DNA of 27,975 nt from Hominenteromicrobium sp900549945. Its GTDB lineage: Bacteria; Bacillota; Clostridia; Oscillospirales; Acutalibacteraceae. Location: contig CABRNK010000028.1 of the NCBI GenBank assembly GCA_902472305.1, forward strand, positions 1-27,975, written 5' to 3'. The notes under the pieces are model-generated. The model saw only the letters and a program-made list of their open reading frames with translations. It was not told the DNA's origin and searched no databases. Within the stretch, counting starts at the first letter, position 1, and every line of letters starts with the position of its first letter. Made by a program: the position numbers and the translations under genes. Positions 23,502-27,975 of the stretch are shown here, one piece after another.

Positions 23502-24002
23502 TTATCTTGTGTTGCGGTGCAGCACGCAGGCCTCTTCCGGTTTCGGCGGCTCAAAAAGCGATTCGAGCTTTTCGAGCAGGCCGCTGTCTACGGCGTAATC
23601 GGTCGTTTCTCCGGCGGCGACGGCCGCGTTGCGCGACGCAATGTTGCGCCGCCAGTCGCTGTCGGAAATCTCCACATAATGCCATTCGAAGGGGATGCCG
23701 GCGTCCCGGTAATGGGCGGAGGCCGCCTCGCGCTCGGCGCGCGTCCAAAAGCCCCAGTCCAGCACCACGGGGCAGCCGGCCCGCGCGATCTCCGCCGCCT
23801 TTTTATGCAGGTAGCGTTTGATGTCTGCGGAGACAGCGTCGTGCCGCTCGCCGAAATCGTGGTGGAACAGGTCGTTTTCGATCTCATCGCAGGAGAGCCG
23901 AACCGCGCTTTTCTCCGCCTGAAGCTGCGCGGCGTAGCGGCTCTTGCCGCTGCAGATTTTCCCGCAGATCAGGTAGACGGCGCCTGCCCCGCGCTCACGC
24001 AT
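23502..24002 (-). CDS. P-loop ATP-binding protein (AAA_33 / small-molecule kinase-like)
   Basis: 166 residues. Walker A is GKICSGKS (14-21). VVLDWGFWTRAERE resembles the Walker B/lid region of AAA_33 kinases such as chloramphenicol/aminoglycoside-type or zeta-toxin-like kinases. The substrate is unknown. Start at 24002 is chosen because similarity begins just after it; it overlaps the SGNH stop by eight bases (ATGCGTGA), and no separate ribosome binding site is seen, implying coupling. ATG 24014 and 24041 are in-frame alternatives. No adjacent antitoxin-like gene is present, which argues against a toxin role. Confidence 0.82.
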   Translation of the reverse strand: MRERGAGAVYLICGKICSGKSRYAAQLQAEKSAVRLSCDEIENDLFHHDFGERHDAVSADIKRYLHKKAAEIARAGCPVVLDWGFWTRAEREAASAHYRDAGIPFEWHYVEISDSDWRRNIASRNAAVAAGETTDYAVDSGLLEKLESLFEPPKPEEACVLHRNTR

Positions 24003-24663
24003 TTTCGGGCGCATGGCTGTAATCGAAGCCGCAGGCGGCAAGCCATTCCTTTGCCATCAGCGCCGCGCCGATCTGGTTCGGGTGCACGCGGTCCCACGCG
24101 ATGAAAGAGGAATGCTTGTGCTGGAGGAAGCGGTCGTACATCGCCTGAAAATCGACGAAGATGCAGCCGTATTCCGCGGCGAGGCGCGCGCAGATGTCCA
24201 CGTATTCCTGCATGCGGGCGCGCATGAAATCGGTGCGGTTCGGCTCCATATAGTAGGGCGTCGCGAGGATCACGCCCTTTGCGATGGCCTTGGCGGATTC
24301 GATCATGCTGCGCAGGTTCTGCTCGTACTCCGCGGGGGAAACAGCCTCGTCCCAGATGGCGGGCGAATCGAACTGGCGCCACACGTCGTTGATGCCGATG
24401 CAGATCGAGACCCACTGCGGGTTGAGGTCGAGTACGTCGCGCTGGTAGCGCTCGAGAAGCATCCGCGAGGTATTGCCGCCGATGCCGGAATTCGTAAAGC
24501 GGATGCTGCGCTCCGGGTAAACTGCGCCGACAAGGCTCTCGATCACGCGCGGGTAGCCGTGGCCCATGTTGTCGAAAAGGCCCTCGCCGACCGGCTGCGC
24601 GCTGCCCATATCCGTGACGGAATCGCCCGCAAAGACGACGCGGTCCATATTCTCAAAAATCAT
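23995..24663 (-). CDS. SGNH/GDSL-family esterase
   Basis: 222-residue cytoplasmic SGNH hydrolase, probably a carbohydrate O-acetylesterase. All four blocks are present: GDSVTD with nucleophile S15, NSGIGGNT with G60 and N64, GIND with N92, and the C-terminal DRVHPN with D181 and H184. The form is close to rhamnogalacturonan-acetylesterase-like and related proteins often found with glycosidases; that would fit the GH78, GH2 and MGH1-like genes in this window, though it is not adjacent to them. AGGAGAG precedes the ATG. First gene of a two-gene leftward operon with the kinase-like gene. Confidence 0.92.
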   Translation of the reverse strand: MIFENMDRVVFAGDSVTDMGSAQPVGEGLFDNMGHGYPRVIESLVGAVYPERSIRFTNSGIGGNTSRMLLERYQRDVLDLNPQWVSICIGINDVWRQFDSPAIWDEAVSPAEYEQNLRSMIESAKAIAKGVILATPYYMEPNRTDFMRARMQEYVDICARLAAEYGCIFVDFQAMYDRFLQHKHSSFIAWDRVHPNQIGAALMAKEWLAACGFDYSHAPENA

Positions 24664-24705
24664 TTTATCGCTCTCCTAAGCCCGCTTCTGCGGTTATTTA
24701 TTCCG

Positions 24706-24734
24706 ATTATAGCCGCTTTCCGCGCAGAAAACAA
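24706..24734 (-). promoter_or_regulatory. Promoter of the SGNH-kinase operon
   Basis: Minus-strand TTGTTT (24734-24729), 17 bases, TATAAT (24711-24706). Same -35 form as the kinase-tsaD operon. Confidence 0.8.
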
Positions 24735-24814
24735 GGGGGAAGCGTCAAAATATAACGGCTGTGCGCGTGCTGAAAGGGCGTGTGCGGGGGATAAGCCGAC
24801 GCGACGGCATACGC

Positions 24815-24846
24815 AAAAAGCCGACCCCGCGCAGGGGACCGGCTTC
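24815..24846 (-). terminator. Terminator of the purF-like gene
   Basis: Read leftward: AGCCGGTCCCC, a TGCG loop, and GGGGTCGGCT followed by TTTTTG. It stops ten bases after the purF-like stop codon. Confidence 0.85.
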
Positions 24847-24855
24847 GGCGTGTTT

Positions 24856-26271
24856 TTATTCTTTGCCGTTCCAGCAGTAGGTGCACAGGCACTCGGGCTC
24901 TATGCCGACGGATTCGACGAGATCGTCGAGCCGGTGGTAGCGCAGCGAGGTGAAATGCTGCAGCTCGCAGATGCGGTCCACCATTTTCTGATATTTCTCG
25001 TTGTCCGGGTCGGCGTATTCGCAGAGCGTGTCGTAATCCGGGTCGCAGCCCTCGAGCTCGCGGATCACGCGGCGCGTGATAAGCTCCATTTCCGAGGAGG
25101 AGCGCGAGAAATTCAGGTATTTGCAGCCGAAGAGCAGCGGCGGGCAGGCGGGGCGGACATGCACCTCTTTGGCGCCGCTCGCGTACAGGAATTCAGTCGT
25201 CTCGCGCAGCTGGGTGCCGCGCACGATCGAGTCGTCGATCAGAAGCAGGCTCTTGCCCTCGATGAGGTCGTGCACCGGGATCAGCTTCATTTTGGCGATG
25301 AGGTTGCGCTTGCTCTGGTGCGTCGGCATAAAGGAGCGCGGCCAGGTGGGCGTGTACTTGATGAACGGGCGCGAATAGGGGATGCCGGATTCATTTGCGT
25401 AGCCGATCGCGTGCGCGACGCCGGAATCCGGAATGCCGGCGACCGTATCGGGGCGGATGTTGTCGCCCTTGTCGCGCTTTGCGAGCAGGCTGCCGCAGCT
25501 GTAGCGCATTTTTTCGACGCTGATGCCCTCGTAGGAGGAGGACGGATAGCCGTAATAGACCCACAGGAAGGTGCAGATCTTCATCTTTTTGCCCGGGGCG
25601 GCGAGCGTGCGGACGTTTTCGGTATCGAACACGACGATCTCACCCGGCCCGAGCTCGCGGTAATCCTGATACCCGAGGTTGAGGTAGGCGAAGCATTCGA
25701 AGCTCGCGCAGAAGCCGTCCGTCTTTTTGCCGAGGACGACCGGCGTGCGGCCGAGCTTATCGCGCGCGGCGTAGATGCCCTTCGGCGTGAGGATCAGCAT
25801 GGAGAGCGAACCGTCCACAATTTCCTGCGCGTAGCGGATACCCTCGATGAAGTTTTCCTTCTGGTTGATGATGGCGGCGACAAGCTCCGTCGGGTTGATT
25901 TCGCCGTTCTGCATCTCGAAGAAATGCGTGCTGCGGCTGATGACCTTTTCGAGGATCTCCTCGGTGTTGTTGATCTTGCCGACCGTCGTTATGGCGAAGG
26001 TGCCGTGCTGCGAGCGCACCAGAATCGGCTGTGCCTCGTAGTCGGAGATGCAGCCGATGCCCATCGTGCCGTGCATGGTCTGTGATTCCGAGGTGAACTT
26101 TGTCCGGAACGGCGCGTTCTCGATGTTGTGGATCGCCTTGTCAAAGCCGGTTTCCGGGTTGTAGACCGCCATGCCCGCCCGGCGCGTGCCGAGGTGGGAG
26201 TGGTAATCCACGCCGAAGAACAGGTCGAAAACGCAGTCGTCTCTGGATGTAGCGCCAAAAAATCCGCCCAT
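24856..26271 (-). CDS. PurF-like phosphoribosyltransferase with degenerate glutaminase site
   Basis: 471 residues, same two-domain plan as amidophosphoribosyltransferase, the first step of purine synthesis. The C-terminal half looks functional: PRPP loop LLLIDDSIVRGT (342-353), GIPDSGVAHA, and cysteines C233, C383, C463 and C466 at the places of the Bacillus-type PurF 4Fe-4S ligands. The N-terminal Ntn domain does not: canonical MCGIFG is MGGFFG, so the catalytic Cys1 is Gly; the arginine-containing HVRYPT segment is replaced (GIGCISDYEA), and NGNL is VGKI (97-100). AAAGGAAG fixes the ATG, so the cysteine is not missed by a wrong start. It is probably a paralogue, ammonia-dependent or with another role. 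Monocistronic. Confidence 0.9.
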   Translation of the reverse strand: MGGFFGATSRDDCVFDLFFGVDYHSHLGTRRAGMAVYNPETGFDKAIHNIENAPFRTKFTSESQTMHGTMGIGCISDYEAQPILVRSQHGTFAITTVGKINNTEEILEKVISRSTHFFEMQNGEINPTELVAAIINQKENFIEGIRYAQEIVDGSLSMLILTPKGIYAARDKLGRTPVVLGKKTDGFCASFECFAYLNLGYQDYRELGPGEIVVFDTENVRTLAAPGKKMKICTFLWVYYGYPSSSYEGISVEKMRYSCGSLLAKRDKGDNIRPDTVAGIPDSGVAHAIGYANESGIPYSRPFIKYTPTWPRSFMPTHQSKRNLIAKMKLIPVHDLIEGKSLLLIDDSIVRGTQLRETTEFLYASGAKEVHVRPACPPLLFGCKYLNFSRSSSEMELITRRVIRELEGCDPDYDTLCEYADPDNEKYQKMVDRICELQHFTSLRYHRLDDLVESVGIEPECLCTYCWNGKE

Positions 26272-26312
26272 GATGATACTTCCTTTGCTGTAAGAGTTAA
26301 AAAGACAGTATT

Positions 26313-26318
26313 ATTATA
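26313..26318 (-). promoter_or_regulatory. Extended -10 promoter of the purF-like gene
   Basis: Minus-strand TGC-TATAAT with no good -35 box. The leader is only about 35 bases, so no purine riboswitch or long leader is present. Confidence 0.6.
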
Positions 26319-26356
26319 GCAAAAAGCAGGGAAAAGGGAAAGGGCAAACAAAGAGA

Positions 26357-26385
26357 AAAGGCCGCCGGAAAATTCGGCGGCCTTT
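26357..26385 (-). terminator. Terminator of the O-antigen-ligase-like gene
   Basis: AAAGGCCGCCG and CGGCGGCCTTT form an 11-pair stem (26385-26375 with 26367-26357) followed by a short T run on the minus strand. It is nearly symmetric. Confidence 0.8.
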
Positions 26386-26393
26386 GTGAAGGC

Positions 26394-27581
26394 TTACAAA
26401 ATTGAATTTTCGTTTTCGCCCGCCGGCAGGTTTTTCTGCCCGGACATGTGCACGGGCAGGATCTCGTGCCTGCGGCTTGTGCTGAAGATGTGCTCCTTGT
26501 CGTATTCGGTGCTGAAGCCGACGACGTACATGATGAGCAGGCTCGTCTGCGGCCAGAGCATCGTGATGTCGAGCAGGCCGTGCAGCAGCACGCAGACGAT
26601 GACCGAAACGGTCAGCGCGTAGCGCTGGTGGCACTTGTTCTGCCGGTGCAGCCGGATGATCTTGCTGATGTTGATCGAGAAGTACCCGAGCAGCACGGCC
26701 GTGCCTGCGATGCCGAAATCCATCAGCACCTCGAGCAGCAGGTTGTGCGAGTGCTTTGCGATGTCGTAGGCGTCGTACAGGTCGCGGATGCGCACGTATG
26801 TATTGTAGCCGCGGCCGAAAACCGGGGCGTCGAGAATGCTGCCGATCGCGCCGCCCCAGATGTCGAGGCGCTTAGCGATGTCCTTTGTCAGTTCGTTGAC
26901 GCGCGGCAGGAAGTGCAGCGTATCGTCAAAGAGCAGCGCCGCGGTCGCAAGGGCAAACAGGGCGGCGAGGTAGGCGATGCCCCACTTTTTCTTGCCGCAT
27001 TGGAACAGCATGACCGGACATACGATCAAAAGCACGACGTAGGTCGTGCGGCATTCCGTGAGCTCGAGCGCAAGCAGATTGAGCGGGATCAGCGCCGCGT
27101 AAGCGATCTGCATGCGGCGGCTTTCGCTCTTCACGATATTGTAGATGCAGAAGAGAATGACAAGGGAAATGTAAAATGCGTAGTAGTTCGGATTCGTAAA
27201 AACAGAGCTGTAGCGCGCGCCGTAGGCCCAGCGCATGCCGAGCCCGCGCTGAATCAGCGCGATCACGAGACAGTAGGGGCTCATAAAGCAGACGAAGGAG
27301 AGGATGATCCGAAACATCCGCTGCGTCATCGTGTAGGTGACGAAGATCATCGCGCTGAAGGCGAAAATCATGAATACCCCGAGCAGAATATCCACCACCG
27401 TTCCGCCTGAACATACGGTGACGATGATGGAGAGGACCCAGAAGGCCGAAAGAAAGAGCACATCCTGCTTGCGCCGCAAAAAAATAAAGCCCTGCTTTGT
27501 GGCAAAAATATAGACGGGAAGAAAAACCAGCGCGGTGACCTCCACATAAACCGTCAAAAAGATCGAGGCGGTGAGCGCCAT
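26394..27581 (-). CDS. O-antigen ligase/polymerase-like membrane protein
   Basis: Polytopic membrane protein, 395 residues from this ATG, with about ten to twelve hydrophobic segments. The Wzy_C/WaaL hallmark is a long outside loop before the last helices: GRGYNTY (256-262) and KHSHNLLLEVLMDFGIAG with H277 and H279. Such enzymes ligate or polymerise lipid-linked glycans at the outer face of the membrane; in a Gram-positive cell this would serve wall or capsule polysaccharide. The start is doubtful: the strong GGAGGTGA lies 63 bases upstream, next to an in-frame CTG (27644), and an extension of 21 mostly charged residues would fit the usual cytoplasmic N-terminus. No other glycan genes are seen here, which is unusual for Wzy. 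Confidence 0.87.
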   Translation of the reverse strand: MALTASIFLTVYVEVTALVFLPVYIFATKQGFIFLRRKQDVLFLSAFWVLSIIVTVCSGGTVVDILLGVFMIFAFSAMIFVTYTMTQRMFRIILSFVCFMSPYCLVIALIQRGLGMRWAYGARYSSVFTNPNYYAFYISLVILFCIYNIVKSESRRMQIAYAALIPLNLLALELTECRTTYVVLLIVCPVMLFQCGKKKWGIAYLAALFALATAALLFDDTLHFLPRVNELTKDIAKRLDIWGGAIGSILDAPVFGRGYNTYVRIRDLYDAYDIAKHSHNLLLEVLMDFGIAGTAVLLGYFSINISKIIRLHRQNKCHQRYALTVSVIVCVLLHGLLDITMLWPQTSLLIMYVVGFSTEYDKEHIFSTSRRHEILPVHMSGQKNLPAGENENSIL

Positions 27582-27742
27582 CAGAACCTTTTCGTTCGGA
27601 GTCAGTGCGCCGAATCTCTGCCGCAGCTCCCTGAAGCGTTGCAGAACGATTCACCTCCAGAAAAATATAGAACATTGTATACCGAGAAAATGAACGTGGT
27701 ATGAAATTTCCATGGCCAGCGGTAAACCCGATCGATGTCCCA

Positions 27743-27771
27743 TTATTTTAACAGGAATTTTATGCGGATAC
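27743..27771 (-). promoter_or_regulatory. Possible promoter of the O-antigen-ligase-like gene
   Basis: Minus-strand TTGTAT, 17 bases, TAAAAT near 27743. The -10 box is good and the -35 weak. It overlaps the left arm of the inverted repeat. The leader between it and the gene shows no known riboswitch. Confidence 0.35.
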
Positions 27772-27847
27772 AATGCTTTTTGCAAAAAATTTGCAGGAAG
27801 ATCCTCAAAAGGCCCGGTACAGCCGCTGCATCCGCAAAAAAATTCCT
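27753..27847. repeat. Imperfect inverted-repeat element
   Basis: Left arm 27753-27769 (AGGAATTTT-A-TGCGGAT) pairs with right arm 27830-27847 (ATCCGCA-AA-AAAATTCCT): 16 pairs with a small internal loop, enclosing 60 bases that include the palindrome TTTTTGCAAAAA (27777-27788). Five T residues follow the right arm on the plus strand. It lies between the ligase-like gene and the tRNA promoter. It could be a small MITE-like repeat or a rightward terminator/small RNA. Confidence 0.55.
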
Positions 27848-27856
27848 TTTTATCGG

Positions 27857-27885
27857 TTGACAGCGGGGGACTTTGTTGCTATAAT
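27857..27885 (+). promoter_or_regulatory. tRNA-Lys promoter
   Basis: TTGACA (27857-27862), 17 bases, TATAAT (27880-27885): perfect consensus. Transcription should start about seven bases before the tRNA. Confidence 0.93.
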
Positions 27886-27898
27886 AGTAAAGCTGTAT

Positions 27899-27974
27899 GA
27901 CTCATTAGCTCAGTTGGCAGAGCACTTGACTTTTAATCAAGGTGTCCGGAGTTCGAATCTCCGATGGGTCACCA
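27899..27974 (+). tRNA. tRNA-Lys (anticodon TTT)
   Basis: 76 bases with encoded CCA. Acceptor stem GACTCAT/ATGGGTC (one G-U), D-loop AGCTCAGTTGGCAGAGC, anticodon stem CTTGA/TCAAG with loop CTTTTAA and anticodon TTT at 27932-27934, T-arm GTTCGAATC, discriminator A at 27971. More tRNA genes may follow off the right edge. Confidence 0.98.
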
Positions 27975-27975
27975 A

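Noticed and set aside
23502..24002. Zeta-toxin or antibiotic kinase in a toxin-antitoxin pair
   Set aside because: The P-loop resembles that broad group, but there is no small antitoxin gene beside it; the partner is an SGNH esterase.
24013..26085. Long rightward open frame (690 codons) across SGNH and the purF-like gene
   Set aside because: Runs antisense through two recognisable genes and the intergenic terminator, with no family resemblance.

Overview
The window looks like a chromosomal segment of a high-G+C, gut-type Clostridia (Oscillospiraceae/Ruminococcaceae-like). The reasons are a T-box leader on thrS, RNase Y, a YtrA-type GntR/ABC operon, strong SigA-like promoters with 17-base spacers, GGAGG ribosome binding sites, and metF/metH genes in the anaerobe arrangement with a separate MetH reactivation protein. 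The species cannot be named from this. No phage, transposase, CRISPR array or rRNA is visible.

Layout. At 1-331 there is a ribosome binding site for a leftward gene lying off the window, a possible small RNA, and terminators. Then follow rny (leftward) and, divergently, the T-box-controlled thrS. The leftward manganese exporter mntP is controlled by a yybP-ykoY-type manganese riboswitch. Divergent from it is a GntR regulator / ABC ATPase / large permease operon with a palindromic operator at its transcription start. From 9.0 to 13.2 kb lie two cytoplasmic glycosidases, a GH78 alpha-L-rhamnosidase and a trehalase/MGH1-like (alpha/alpha)6 enzyme. The second has an elaborately folded leader. An A+T-rich methyltransferase island (13.4-14.3 kb) precedes a leftward P-loop kinase-tsaD operon. 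A GH2 glycosidase is transcribed divergently from that operon.

From 18.0 to 23.4 kb a rightward cluster encodes MTHFR, a stand-alone MetH reactivation domain, cobalamin-dependent MetH lacking that domain, an unrecognised zinc-ribbon/winged-helix protein and a GNAT acetyltransferase. The first three make a complete methyl-THF-to-methionine module split over three genes. Leftward genes then follow: a P-loop kinase-like protein, an SGNH esterase, a PurF paralogue, and an O-antigen-ligase-like membrane protein. The window ends with tRNA-Lys(TTT), which has a consensus promoter.

The points most worth a second look are the PurF paralogue with a degenerate glutaminase site but intact PRPP loop and Fe-S cysteines, the three-way-junction leader at 11918-11973, the zinc-ribbon protein in the methionine operon, and the inverted-repeat element beside tRNA-Lys. 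I found no clearly new multi-gene defence or mobile system. The rest is well-organised core and carbohydrate-accessory genome.
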